Origin: Streptomyces sp. NBC_01451
Lineage (GTDB): Bacteria > Actinomycetota > Actinomycetes > Streptomycetales > Streptomycetaceae
Direction: 5' to 3'
Assembly: GCF_036227485.1 (NCBI RefSeq)
Contig: NZ_CP109479.1
Span: 6,386,001-6,450,000 of the forward strand
Length of the DNA stretch: 64,000 bases
Shown here piece after piece: positions 8,889 to 18,502 of this stretch. The notes under the pieces are model-generated. The model saw only the letters and a program-made list of their open reading frames with translations. It was not told the origin of the DNA and made no database searches. Made by a program: the position numbers and the translations under genes. Within the stretch, counting starts at the first letter, position 1, and every line of letters starts with the position of its first letter.

Positions 8889-9190
8889 TCAGTGGCCGGC
8901 CCCGGTGAGTTCGCCGCTGAGGGTCTTGGGGATGCGGGCGCTGGGTTCGTGCAGGCCGATGATCTCGACGGTCTTGCCGCGCTGGGAGTACTTGGTCTCG
9001 ATGGCGTCGAGGGCGGCGACGGAGGAGGCGTCCCAGATGCGAGCGGCGGTCAGGTCGACGACCACATTGTCGGGGGCTCCCGCGTAGTCGAACTGGCCGA
9101 CGAGGTTGTTGGAGGAGGCGAAGAACAGCCAACTGTGCCCCGGTGACGGCCACCACTCGCGCGGCCAAGTTCGGCCAGCCTACGATGAGC
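8889..9190 (-). pseudogene. C-terminal STAS fragment of a SulP-family anion transporter
   Basis: On the minus strand a frame without a start codon reads SSNNLVGQFDY then DLTAARIWDASSVAALDAI and ends at TGA (8889-8891). This is the C-terminal STAS domain of SulP inorganic anion transporters. Upstream, VVAVTGAQL continues the domain but in another frame, giving a one-base frameshift at about 9134. No membrane part remains. It is a remnant, and 8800-9407 holds no other gene. Confidence 0.72.
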
Positions 9191-9407
9191 TGGCGCTGTA
9201 TCGCCCTGGCGATCTTGTCCTCTACCCTACTGTCCGGCGGGGGAACCATGGCCGGGTTGGGCTCTACACCCGCCGGCGTGACCGGCGCTTGCCGATACAG
9301 ATGCGCCACTGAGTGCTCGTGGCGGGGACCGAAGCCCCCGCTGGCGTGGGAACAACACGATGCGCGTCGGCATCCGCTGCGGCGTGCCGCACGGGAGGAA
9401 CGGGACG

Positions 9408-9620
9408 ATGAAGCAGAGGGTGGCGCGCTGGTGGCCCACGACACGATCGGTTCTCGCATGGTGGGTGTGTGTCACGCTCGTTCTGTGGCTGTTGGGCATG
9501 GCTCTCGGACAGCCTGCAGGGATCTTCCCCTGCGCTGCGTCCGCGGGGTTGCTGGTGGCGATCGGGGAAACGGGCGACTGGGTGCGACGGCGGTGGAATG
9601 CGCGCCGCCACGCCGGCTGA
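9408..9620 (+). CDS. Small membrane protein
   Basis: 70 residues with two hydrophobic segments (about residues 15-35 and 38-55) flanked by basic residues, ending in an Arg-rich tail. The ATG at 9408 has GGAGG 9 nt upstream; a farther in-frame ATG at 9360 has no ribosome binding site. Short proteins of this kind occur across Streptomyces, but I know no function. Confidence 0.6.
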   Translation: MKQRVARWWPTTRSVLAWWVCVTLVLWLLGMALGQPAGIFPCAASAGLLVAIGETGDWVRRRWNARRHAG

Positions 9621-9792
9621 GTCCCGGTAGCCCACGCCGCCCTTGAGCTTCCGGCGCCATCATTCCTGCGGTTCTCCATTGAGGCTGGGGTCCGCACTGT
9701 CGGTTTCCGGGAAGGTCGACGACCTTCCTTGGGCCGCTCTGTGTCAAGACTTCAGGGAGCGGGTCCGTATGCGTCGATGGCAACTCACACGC

Positions 9793-10089
9793 TCAAACCA
9801 TTGTTCCCGATGAGGCATGGCGATCTGCCTCATGCCTGTACTGGCGGCGTTTGCGGATTTCCCTGAGAGACAGAACAACGACCGCGAGGTTCAAGGGGAA
9901 GGCGACGGCGTTGGCCACTTGCGGGATGTCGAAGGCGCGCAGCGCGCTTGCTCCAGCAGCGATCAAAAAGAGTGCGAGCGGCAAGAACCTGCGCCATGTC
10001 GGAAGGTCCCGTGTCCGGGCGACCGTGACAGAGCACCACAGGGCGAGGCAGAAGAAGGCGATCCCGAAAGCAGCGACGGCGGGAACCAT
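9793..10089 (-). CDS. Three-TM membrane protein, candidate immunity protein for the Rhs toxin
   Basis: 98 residues with three membrane helices: about residues 4-24, 33-52 and 58-76. A basic, Arg-rich cytoplasmic tail follows. It starts 138 nt downstream of the Rhs gene on the same strand, the position where polymorphic toxin loci carry immunity genes. The ATG at 10089 has GGAG 9 nt upstream; a frame-compatible upstream ATG at 10182 would add 31 polar residues. The immunity role is inferred from position only, and I recognise no immunity family. Confidence 0.55.
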   Translation of the reverse strand: MVPAVAAFGIAFFCLALWCSVTVARTRDLPTWRRFLPLALFLIAAGASALRAFDIPQVANAVAFPLNLAVVVLSLREIRKRRQYRHEADRHASSGTMV

Positions 10090-10226
10090 GCGGGGCATCT
10101 CCACGAGGGAATCCGAGGCAAACGCGGTGGACGACGCAGCCTGCGGCTTTGCGGTTGGGACAGGGCGGGCGCTCCGCGACAATCGCCGCGGAGCGCCCGC
10201 CCCAAGGGCTATCAGTCAGGGCAGGT

Positions 10227-13200
10227 TCAGCCCTTGGTATAGACGATGCGGTAGCTGGACACATATCGCATGGATGTTCTTGTCCAGCTCCAGCCTCCGG
10301 TCCGAGTCCACTTGATCCCGGTCCACTTGATGCGGTAGGTCGTGCGGTCGCGGTAGGAGTACTGGTAGTGCGTTTCGAAGGTCGCAAGGATCTTCTGCCT
10401 GCCCCAGCCGTACCAGGCCGCGACCTTGCATTTGAAGATGTACTGCTTGCGGTAGCGGTACTGCCGCTTCCACGCGCTGATGGGAATCGGCCCGTAGTCA
10501 CCGCTCAGAATGTCCATGTACCAGTGCCAGTTGACGTTCTGCCAACCGCTGTAGCTCCACCGGGTGGTACGCAGAACTGTTGTGAAGCTGCGTCCGGTCC
10601 AGGCGTGCTTGGGCACGCGGCAGGTCGCGCAGCCGGTGACGTCCTCGTTGTTGACAGGGTCGGCGCACGCGTAGTCGTAGGCGTTGCAGCTACCACCCGG
10701 TACCGGGTCGGCCGACAGGAAACGGCCGGTCGACGGGTTGTACAGGCGGACACCCATCAGAGTAAGGCCCGTGAGGGTTTCCGTGGACCGGTGCATGCCG
10801 CCGTGCCACCCGTAGCGGATCGTGCTGGAGGTGTTGGTGCGGTTGCCGTACTCGTCGGTGGTGAGCACGGTGGGTGCCTGGCCAGCGATGGTGGGCAATT
10901 GCATCACCACGTCGCCGTGCAGGTTGACCAGTTGCAGCACGGGCGAGCCGGTCTTGGCGGTGGTGGCCACCAGTTGCCCGTCGAATCCGTTGACATTGCG
11001 GGTGACCGCGCCGGCGGCGTCCTCCACGGTCCAGCGCGGGGTGTCCGCGTCGGAGCTGTAGTGATTGACCTTGGACTGGGTCTGTGTCCAGGTGCCGGAG
11101 GCATTGGATTCCACGGTCCAGCCGCGGAAGCGCAGCTGGGAGTCGAGGGTCCAGGTCTGCCGCTGGTTGCCTGCGGTCTGCTGGCGCACCAGGTCGTTGG
11201 TGTAGTAGGCCAGCGTGGTGCCGGGGGCTGCTGTGGTGCGGCCGAAGGCGTCGTAGGTGTATCCGGAGTCGACCAGGCGGTCGGCGCTGTCGTAGGTGTG
11301 AGTGGTGATCGCGGCGCCGGTGGTGGTACAGGCCAGGCCAGGCTCGGCTGCCGCCGTGGCCAGGGTCTTGCGGTTGGCGTTCTTGTCGAGGGTGTAGCTG
11401 CGGGTGATGCAGACACCGTCGACGGTGTCGTCCTCCGCCCGGACGAGCCGGCCGGCCTTGTCGTACCGGTAGGTCTGGCTGGAGGTTTGGCCCAGCGAGC
11501 CGGTGTAGGAGGAGCGCTGGCCGTGGACGGTGGGGATAAGGGTTTCGGAGAAGAGCACCTCGCCGTCGCTGTCGCGGGTGTACGTCCGCTGCATCGCCAT
11601 GCCAGCCGGGTTGGTGCTCTGGCTCATGGTGTAGCCGCCCGGCAGCTTCTGGGAGCGCACCTGTCCGTCGGCGTCGTAGCGGACGCTGAACGCGCCGGCC
11701 ACGGAGTCCGTGATCGTCGTGGGCAGGCCGCGAGGGTCAACGCTCGTGTCGTACGCGTAGCTCGTACTGGAGGGCACGTTGTCGCTGACGAGGACGGCGT
11801 GACCCTCGGCGTCGTACTGGCTGGTGGTCACCCCTCCGTCCGCATCGGTGTAGGAAATGAGGCGGCCGAGCTTGTCGTACCCCTTTTTGACGGTTCCGCC
11901 GCCGGTGGAGGTGATCTCGGCCACCTTGCCGCTGACCGCGTCGTACGTTGTGGTGACTGCTGGGACGGCGGTTCCGGTGCCCCCGGTGATGGCCACGGTC
12001 TTCGCGCGGCCTGCGTCGTCGTATTCGGTGGTCTTGACCCGCGTGGTGCTGTTGGCGCTCTCCGACAGCTTGGAGGTTTCGCCCCACCGGTCGTACTCGG
12101 CGGTCGTGGTCACCAGTTGGGTCGGGTTGGAACCCCCGCCGGTGATCGCCGCGGCGGGCCGGGTGCGGCATACCTCGTCGGCCCATTCGGCCCGACCACC
12201 GCAGACACCGGTGCCGTCGCCGGTGTAGTAGTCCGTGATCAGCGTGCCGGCGTCGGATCCGGTGGAGACGGGCATGCTGCGGGTGATCTGTCTCCCTGCG
12301 GTGTCGTAGGTGGCCTTCTCGGTGATGGCCAGGCCGCCCGGGTCCTGGATGGTGCTGGTGGGCTCACCTACCACCCAGTCGTAGACGGTCTGGGTTATGC
12401 GGGCATCGGCCGTGAGCGTCGGCCAGTTGCGCGGCTGGCCACCTTCGGTGCGCTTGGTGACCTTGTCCGAGATGGTGGCCGTGCCGTCGGTGGGTCGGCC
12501 GTCGTCGTACTCGCTCACGGTACGGTGGCGCACGATCGCCTGGTCACCTGCGGCCAGCACCGTGGTGGTGCCGTCCTTCAACTCGGCGTCCAGAACAACC
12601 CGGTGCAACGGACCGAGCGTTTCCACCTCGCGGGAGCCGTCAGCGTTGTAGATGCCCCGGTTGGACAGCAGTTCGGCACGCTCCGCTGTCGGCAGGCCGA
12701 CAATCCCGAGGTCGGCCAGCTGGGCCTTGTCGGCGTCCGTGGTGCCCATCGCCAAATTGCGGTTGGCTGCGGACAGCTCGCGGACCGCGTTGCCGAACTG
12801 GTCGTACTCCGTGGTGGTGATGTTCTTGGCGGCATCCAGGGTGTTGGCTTCACGGCCGGAGGCGTTGAGGTAGTGCACCAACGCCCGCCCGTAGTCGCTC
12901 GCAGCAAGGGAGGCGCCGCTGTGTGAGGCAGGGACCGAGCCCGTGGGGAACACCGCGGTGGCGTCCGTGGGCGCGTCGAGCTGTCCCCAGGGCGCCACGT
13001 CGCCGGTGCCCATGGCTTGGGGGGCCTTGGTGCCGGTGAGCGGTACGCCGTACACGACGGACGTTTGAGCCGTGCCGCCGTCCAGTTCATCGGCGGAGCC
13101 GGCTTTCAATGTCGGGCGGGATGCCTTGAGCAGCATGCCGTCGCCGGACACGGGATCGGTGCCGACCTTGCCGTAACCGAACGTCCAGGCCAGCTGGCCC

Positions 13201-16200
13201 GGCGGCGTGAACTGGATGACGCGGCCGGCGGAGTCGTATACATACGTCGTCTTCAGCGCCGGGGTGACCCTGGGGTCCCAGGTCTCACGCAGGCGGCCGG
13301 CGTCGTCGTAGGTGTACTTCGCCACGCTCGTCGCGGTGGAGGCGGTAGTGCCGGGGGTGGTTGCCCACACCCGGATCTCGGACACCTGGTCCTTGACGTT
13401 CCCGAAGGTTGTGGCGGTGGCGGTGGTCGACGAGGCGTAGACGAACTCCAGGACGCGGCATCCTCTGGTGGCCGGATCGGCCTCGCAGGTTCCGAGAGTC
13501 ACCGCGCTGGTGGCGGCGATCACGCGCTTGGGACGGGCGAGGACCTTTCCGTCGACGGTGACTGCCTCGGGGATCACCTCGGTCGTCGAGTGGGCCTGGC
13601 CGTCCACCAGGGACCGGGAGACTGTCCAGGCGACGGCGGAGGAGGTGACCCGGCTGAAGGTGGTGACGTTACCCTCGGTGTCCGAAAGCGTGAAGTCGCC
13701 GCTGGTGAAGGTGCCTTTCAGGGTGAGGTCTTCAGAGCCCGGCTCGGGGATCCAGCCGGTTTTGGCCGAGTTGGCGGAGAAAGCGAACGTCTCTCCGCCG
13801 GCCGTAACGATGTCGAGCGAAGTCGCCGAGGTCTTCCGTAGCTCGGAATAGTCGGACTTCACGGCCTGCGCCGTAGTGCCGGCCACCCACTCCTTGCCGA
13901 AAATGGCCGCCTGCCCGTCCTGTGCCGCCCCGGCCTGTGGGATGCGGGAGGACGCGCTGCGGGTCACTGTCATGTCGAGCACGGAGACATCGGTGCCGGA
14001 CAGGGTGTAGTCGCCGGTGAGGAGGTTCAGCGAGCCGGGCCCGACCTCACTGGCGGCGGAACCGTCGGCATTTCGGTCCACTACGACGGACAGCGGCTGC
14101 GTCGCGCCGAGGGCCCCGTTGGGGCCGGTGAAGTCGGCCTTGATCTGGATCGATCCGTCCGGGTCGACGGTGTCTGTGGTGTTCCACACGAGCGCTGCGT
14201 TCTTGCCGCCCGCCAGAGGCACCGGCCAAGCCGTGAGCGCCGTCCCGCCGGAGGTGACGTTACCGACGGGGATCTTCACCCAGTCGTCGGCCTCGGACCG
14301 GCGCCAGGAGAAGGACACGGCGTCGTACTTGCCCGTCTCTGCCTCGGCGACCAGCGGAAGTCGGCGCGCCGTGCGCTCACCGTCGGACGGCTGGATGAAG
14401 CCCCCGGGGCCTGCGTGGAAGATGTACTCGGTGGGTTCGGACTTGTTGTCCGCCTTGTCGACGGACCGTACCTGCAGGGTCTGGGTGCCGTCCTTGGGCG
14501 GAGTGATGGAAAGTGACTTGTTCGCGGTGGACCCGCCGGTGGCAACTTTGGTCCAGGTCACCCCGTCCAGCGACCACTCCAACCAGTTGTGGTCGGCTGC
14601 GGGAGGCGTGACGGTGAAGGTGCCGGCCTGTCCTGTGCCCTTGACCCACTGGCTCGACGGGTAGTCGGTCGAGGTGATGTTCGTGGGGGCGGAGGGAGCC
14701 TTGGTGTCGACGGTGAACGTCTTCCATGCCGACCAGCCGACATTGAAGTGCGTCCCGTCGTACGGCGACGTACGGAACTTGTACGTCTTGCCGTCACTCA
14801 GCACGCCGGACGCGACCGTGACCTCGGCAACCTGGCCGGAGGGCACCCACGGGGAGACGAGGTACTCGCCGACCTTGGTGTCGGTCGCCGCGTCGCGCAC
14901 CTCGAACGTGCCGTTGACCTTGTCGCCGTTGGCGTCCACGAAGGTGTCACGCAGTGTGGGGGTCGTGGTGTCGACGACGTAAGTGCCGCCGTAGGAGAAG
15001 TACGGCGGTCCCGCCTCCTGCTTTGTGCCCGTGCGCGGTCGATAGTTGTAGTTCACCACGAGCTTCGGCGGGTTGGAGGCCGCGTTGGCGGAGTTGACCC
15101 GCTTCCACTGCGCGACGACCGACTCGCTGGTGGCCCGGATGCCCATATGGCCACGGGTGGCCTTGGCCGAGGCCCACTCCTGGACCAAGGCTGTCACATC
15201 GGCGTTGATCCACCCGTCGGGCTGCGCAGTGCAGTCGGCGTTGCCGCGGGTCTCGGTGGAGGTGGCCTTCTTCGCCGTCATCGTCGGACGGTTGGTCCAC
15301 CGGCTTGAGGTGGACGCCGCCGGGGACGACCAGACCTCCCACGGGTAGAGCTTGCAGTCGGTGTTGCCCGAGTGGAAGTTCCACAGGGACAGCTTCGCAT
15401 CCAGGACCAGCGCGTCCTGGATGGGCGAGGTGTTCCAGGAGACAAAGGACTGCGCCGTGCGCGGCGTGCCATCGGCGTTGGTGGTGCCCGGGTTGCCGAG
15501 GTCCAACTCGGTGTCGGCGGACCAGTCGACGGTCTCGCCCTGCTGGACGTAAGTGTCGAAAACGTTCGACAGCGAGGACGTGGACGGGTCGACGGTGACC
15601 GGGTACCTGGTCACCGGATCGGCGAGGAAGCCGGCGTCCGGGGTGACCACCAGGTCGACCGACGAGCCCTGCTTCACAACCTTCAGGCCGACCTTCGCCT
15701 TGTGGGTGTGCTCGCCTGACCGCTCGTCGACGGTGGAGTCCCACATCACCGGCGCGGGCATAACGGCCCGCTTCTTGTTCTTCTTGTCGGTGAACTGCAC
15801 ACTGCCGTCGGCGAGTTGCTTTACTTTCAAGCCCTTGGCCTTCAGCGGCAACGTATACGTGTAACCACCTGCGGTGGGCCGCTGTTTGATCTCCACGAAC
15901 TGCTCGAAGCCAGTGCGCGTTGCTTCGACGACCACGTCCGCGCCCGGAACGGCGTTGGCGTACTCAGCACGCGTCCCGTCGAGTGAGGGCTTCGGCAGGC
16001 CACCCTTCCACTGGAGGGTGATCTGCTGTTCCCCTTCGCCGAGCGTCACCAGGTCGGTCGCCTTGGCCTCGCGTGCGGCTTTCAGGGACGTGGCGGGGGT
16101 TCCGGTCTTGCCGGCCAGGCGCAGCCCGTCCGGGTGTGCTTTCGGCTCTACGCCGCCGGCGACCTCCTGCAACTCGACATCGACGTCGGTCCATTGGCCG

Positions 16201-16568
16201 TCCCGCTGGAACCGGATCGGCCCTGCCGCCAGCTCTGTGGTCAGACTGCCGTCCTTGTTGGCCCAGGTCGTCGACGTCTCGGTGCGCTCGCTCAGCGCCT
16301 CCACACGGTGCCCGGAGAGCCGGGCGGCAATGCGGGCCGAGGGTATGTCGTCGGCCTGCTTGACGATGGGCTTCTTCGGTTTGGCGGCCTTCACCTCAGG
16401 GCGCTGGCCAGGAAGGCTGAGGGCGACGACGTCGCCTGTATTGGCGACCACGAGGACCGACTCGGCGGCGAGTAGCATCGCGGCAACTGCCGCAATACGG
16501 GGCAAGGCACGTCTGCGGCGGTGGAAGGCCAGCACGGAACCCCGAATTCGAGGTGCGGCACGTCTCAT
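10227..16568 (-). CDS. Rhs/YD-repeat polymorphic toxin-like secreted protein with novel C-terminal domain
   Basis: A 2113-residue secreted or surface giant protein. It has an N-terminal Arg-rich signal peptide (hydrophobic core about residues 24-48) and a DNRLRE-like beta domain at about 330-505. FN3-like segments follow at about 590-700, and many YD repeats (YDxxGR type) run from about 1085 to 1940. The Rhs core motif NPSTGRFLSADP is at 1944-1955 and the DPVNNEDVTG boundary at 1970-1979. The last 134 residues are the variable tip. They have about 12 Trp, 14 Tyr and 24 Lys/Arg but only about 4 Asp/Glu, and match no toxin family I know. The start ATG has AAGGGA 8 nt upstream. A small membrane protein gene follows and a two-component system is divergent. 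Confidence 0.9.
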   Translation of the reverse strand: MRRAAPRIRGSVLAFHRRRRALPRIAAVAAMLLAAESVLVVANTGDVVALSLPGQRPEVKAAKPKKPIVKQADDIPSARIAARLSGHRVEALSERTETSTTWANKDGSLTTELAAGPIRFQRDGQWTDVDVELQEVAGGVEPKAHPDGLRLAGKTGTPATSLKAAREAKATDLVTLGEGEQQITLQWKGGLPKPSLDGTRAEYANAVPGADVVVEATRTGFEQFVEIKQRPTAGGYTYTLPLKAKGLKVKQLADGSVQFTDKKNKKRAVMPAPVMWDSTVDERSGEHTHKAKVGLKVVKQGSSVDLVVTPDAGFLADPVTRYPVTVDPSTSSLSNVFDTYVQQGETVDWSADTELDLGNPGTTNADGTPRTAQSFVSWNTSPIQDALVLDAKLSLWNFHSGNTDCKLYPWEVWSSPAASTSSRWTNRPTMTAKKATSTETRGNADCTAQPDGWINADVTALVQEWASAKATRGHMGIRATSESVVAQWKRVNSANAASNPPKLVVNYNYRPRTGTKQEAGPPYFSYGGTYVVDTTTPTLRDTFVDANGDKVNGTFEVRDAATDTKVGEYLVSPWVPSGQVAEVTVASGVLSDGKTYKFRTSPYDGTHFNVGWSAWKTFTVDTKAPSAPTNITSTDYPSSQWVKGTGQAGTFTVTPPAADHNWLEWSLDGVTWTKVATGGSTANKSLSITPPKDGTQTLQVRSVDKADNKSEPTEYIFHAGPGGFIQPSDGERTARRLPLVAEAETGKYDAVSFSWRRSEADDWVKIPVGNVTSGGTALTAWPVPLAGGKNAALVWNTTDTVDPDGSIQIKADFTGPNGALGATQPLSVVVDRNADGSAASEVGPGSLNLLTGDYTLSGTDVSVLDMTVTRSASSRIPQAGAAQDGQAAIFGKEWVAGTTAQAVKSDYSELRKTSATSLDIVTAGGETFAFSANSAKTGWIPEPGSEDLTLKGTFTSGDFTLSDTEGNVTTFSRVTSSAVAWTVSRSLVDGQAHSTTEVIPEAVTVDGKVLARPKRVIAATSAVTLGTCEADPATRGCRVLEFVYASSTTATATTFGNVKDQVSEIRVWATTPGTTASTATSVAKYTYDDAGRLRETWDPRVTPALKTTYVYDSAGRVIQFTPPGQLAWTFGYGKVGTDPVSGDGMLLKASRPTLKAGSADELDGGTAQTSVVYGVPLTGTKAPQAMGTGDVAPWGQLDAPTDATAVFPTGSVPASHSGASLAASDYGRALVHYLNASGREANTLDAAKNITTTEYDQFGNAVRELSAANRNLAMGTTDADKAQLADLGIVGLPTAERAELLSNRGIYNADGSREVETLGPLHRVVLDAELKDGTTTVLAAGDQAIVRHRTVSEYDDGRPTDGTATISDKVTKRTEGGQPRNWPTLTADARITQTVYDWVVGEPTSTIQDPGGLAITEKATYDTAGRQITRSMPVSTGSDAGTLITDYYTGDGTGVCGGRAEWADEVCRTRPAAAITGGGSNPTQLVTTTAEYDRWGETSKLSESANSTTRVKTTEYDDAGRAKTVAITGGTGTAVPAVTTTYDAVSGKVAEITSTGGGTVKKGYDKLGRLISYTDADGGVTTSQYDAEGHAVLVSDNVPSSTSYAYDTSVDPRGLPTTITDSVAGAFSVRYDADGQVRSQKLPGGYTMSQSTNPAGMAMQRTYTRDSDGEVLFSETLIPTVHGQRSSYTGSLGQTSSQTYRYDKAGRLVRAEDDTVDGVCITRSYTLDKNANRKTLATAAAEPGLACTTTGAAITTHTYDSADRLVDSGYTYDAFGRTTAAPGTTLAYYTNDLVRQQTAGNQRQTWTLDSQLRFRGWTVESNASGTWTQTQSKVNHYSSDADTPRWTVEDAAGAVTRNVNGFDGQLVATTAKTGSPVLQLVNLHGDVVMQLPTIAGQAPTVLTTDEYGNRTNTSSTIRYGWHGGMHRSTETLTGLTLMGVRLYNPSTGRFLSADPVPGGSCNAYDYACADPVNNEDVTGCATCRVPKHAWTGRSFTTVLRTTRWSYSGWQNVNWHWYMDILSGDYGPIPISAWKRQYRYRKQYIFKCKVAAWYGWGRQKILATFETHYQYSYRDRTTYRIKWTGIKWTRTGGWSWTRTSMRYVSSYRIVYTKG

Positions 16569-16760
16569 CGAATGACATCCCTTACAGATCAGGACATGCG
16601 GGCACCCGATCCGACCACTTCTGCCACCACAAAAGAGGTGAGATCTTCACCAATTCTGCGTACAACCCTTGTCCGGTCTGAGCGGTCAAAAACCCGGCGC
16701 AGGGGTATGCCCTCCATCAAGGTCAACCGAGGTCCAAGGTCACGAAGGTGGGGAGACTGT

Positions 16761-17924
16761 GTGAGGCTTCGTATGCGGGTGACTCAGGCGACCGGGATCG
16801 CATCCGTGTCCTTGACGGTCCTGGTCACGGGCTCGCTCGCATTGCTTGGCGCAGAGGTGCTGGCGCAGCCCGTGAGCAAGGGAACACTGGTCACCGGTTT
16901 CATCCTGATGATCCTGCTCCCCGCCGTGCTGCTCGGCCAATATGCGCCGCCTCCCTACCGTCTCCCCTACCGGTGGCGGTGGGGACTGCTCGCCTTGCAA
17001 GCGTTGCTCACCTACTTTCCGGTCCTCATTTTCGAGTACTCATGGCTCAGCCTCCTGGGCTTTCTCGCGGGCGCGGTACTGCTGACAGTGCCGCGTCCCG
17101 CTTCGATCGTCATCGCGGTCGCCGTGGCAGCCAGCGGCCCCCTGCTCGTGAACAGCAGTTTGGTGACCGCACAAGGCAGTGGCCTGAGTGTGCTGGTGTC
17201 CACGGTCATCACCGCCAGCAGCGTGTATGCAGTGGTCCACCTCGCCCTGCTCGCAGCGCGTCTTCAGACATCGCACAGTCAGGCGGCGCGGCTTGCGGAG
17301 CACCGTGAGCGGGCCCGCATGGCCCAGGACTTGCACGACCTAGTGGGTTCGTCTCTTGTCTCCATCGCCGTGCAGAGCGAAAGAGCGCTTGCTCGCACCG
17401 AGAGCAGCACACCGGGACACCGTGCCCTGAGAGAGATCGCGGTCCTGGCGCGACGCACCCATCAGGATATGCGGGGCGTCACCAGTCAGCGGGTCGCCGC
17501 CCATTTTCACACCGAACTTGCTTACGCTCAAAGCCTGTTGTCCCAGGCAGGGATCGCCACATGTACCGTCTTGCCACCCCGAATGAATCTCGCGGGGCCC
17601 ATAGCTCACTGCCTCAGTGCCGTTCTACGTGAAGGCATCGGAAACGTGCTCCAGCACAGCCAGGCATCGAGCTGCGAGATCGAGATGACAGCGCACGCCT
17701 CCCGCCTGTGCTTGACTATCGACAACGACGGCGCACCGCCCCGGGTGGGAGACCCTGGATCGGGCAGTGGACTGGCGAATTTGCGGTACCGGGTGCTGGC
17801 GCAGGGCGGCACGTTCGACGCACGCCCTTACGCCGGACACTTCGTCATCACCATTGAGCTGCCGCTAAATCCATCCGTGGCTTTCGGCGATGCGAATTGC
17901 GTCGATGAGGGTACGCGCGTGTAA
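16761..17924 (+). CDS. Two-component sensor histidine kinase (HisKA_3/NarL-type)
   Basis: 387 residues. Five or six N-terminal membrane helices (about residues 8-150) are followed by a HisKA_3 dimerisation region with the phospho-acceptor His192 in QDLHDLVG. A HATPase_c domain follows, with an N box near NVLQHS and a G box in GSGSGLANLRYR. It should phosphorylate the adjacent NarL-type regulator. The GTG at 16761 is chosen because GGTGGGGAG lies 6-7 nt upstream. It is divergent from the Rhs gene (193 nt apart), and its 3' end overlaps the regulator's 3' end by 60 nt. Confidence 0.88.
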   Translation: MRLRMRVTQATGIASVSLTVLVTGSLALLGAEVLAQPVSKGTLVTGFILMILLPAVLLGQYAPPPYRLPYRWRWGLLALQALLTYFPVLIFEYSWLSLLGFLAGAVLLTVPRPASIVIAVAVAASGPLLVNSSLVTAQGSGLSVLVSTVITASSVYAVVHLALLAARLQTSHSQAARLAEHRERARMAQDLHDLVGSSLVSIAVQSERALARTESSTPGHRALREIAVLARRTHQDMRGVTSQRVAAHFHTELAYAQSLLSQAGIATCTVLPPRMNLAGPIAHCLSAVLREGIGNVLQHSQASSCEIEMTAHASRLCLTIDNDGAPPRVGDPGSGSGLANLRYRVLAQGGTFDARPYAGHFVITIELPLNPSVAFGDANCVDEGTRV

Positions 17925-18467
17925 TTTCCCCACCGCGGCGGACAGACGGTTGCGCACCGTACCGACACTTAGAAAGAGATCCGCGGCTATCGATCGCGGG
18001 TCGGCTCCGCTCGCGGCCAAGCGGAGCACCTCCGCCTCACGCATCGTCAGCGGAGTGGCCGCCGCTGCCTCCTCCGCCAGCTCCGGAGGCTCAATCACCC
18101 GGCCGCCGACGCTGACCGTACGCACAGCCTGTGCGAGTTCCTGTACAGAGACGGACTTCAGTAAATACCCCGACGCTCCGGCATCGAGGGCGCGCCGGAC
18201 GTAACCGGCCCTGTCCATGGCAGTCAGCATCATCATCCGGCAGCCCGGCACCCGCCTCGGCAGCTCCCGCACCAAAGCCAACCCATCCATACCGGGCAAA
18301 TCAATGTCAAGGAGGGCCACGTCGGGTGAGGCGCCTCCCGCCATCTCCAGTGCCTCGTGTGCGTCGGCCGCACTACCCACAACCTCGATGCCGAACTCAC
18401 CGTCAAGGAGAGCGACCAGCCCCTCCCGGACCACTTGCATGTCTTCCACAACGAGCACCCTGATCAT
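17865..18467 (-). CDS. NarL/FixJ-family response regulator
   Basis: 200 residues. The receiver domain has the acidic pair at Glu8-Asp9 and the phospho-acceptor Asp54 in LLDIDLPG, with a conserved Lys in LLKS. The C-terminal LuxR-type helix-turn-helix contains LTMREAEVLRLAASG. The ATG at 18467 has GGAG about 9 nt upstream. It is tail-to-tail with the kinase, with the last 60 nt shared, which is unusual because cognate pairs are normally codirectional. It probably controls the divergent Rhs gene or nearby island genes; this is an inference from position. Confidence 0.88.
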   Translation of the reverse strand: MIRVLVVEDMQVVREGLVALLDGEFGIEVVGSAADAHEALEMAGGASPDVALLDIDLPGMDGLALVRELPRRVPGCRMMMLTAMDRAGYVRRALDAGASGYLLKSVSVQELAQAVRTVSVGGRVIEPPELAEEAAAATPLTMREAEVLRLAASGADPRSIAADLFLSVGTVRNRLSAAVGKLHARTLIDAIRIAESHGWI

Positions 18468-18502
18468 GAGCTGAATGCTCCGGTACGAATCCGGCCTGCG
18501 CA

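Noticed and set aside
9830..10501. Minus-strand ORF overlapping the Rhs 3' end and the small membrane protein
   Set aside because: It is in a different frame, has no ribosome binding site and has no hydrophobic or domain pattern.
10149..12926. 925-residue plus-strand ORF over the Rhs gene
   Set aside because: Composition is Gly/Val/Arg-rich without domains, and it lies entirely opposite a well-supported gene. It is a GC-rich shadow frame.
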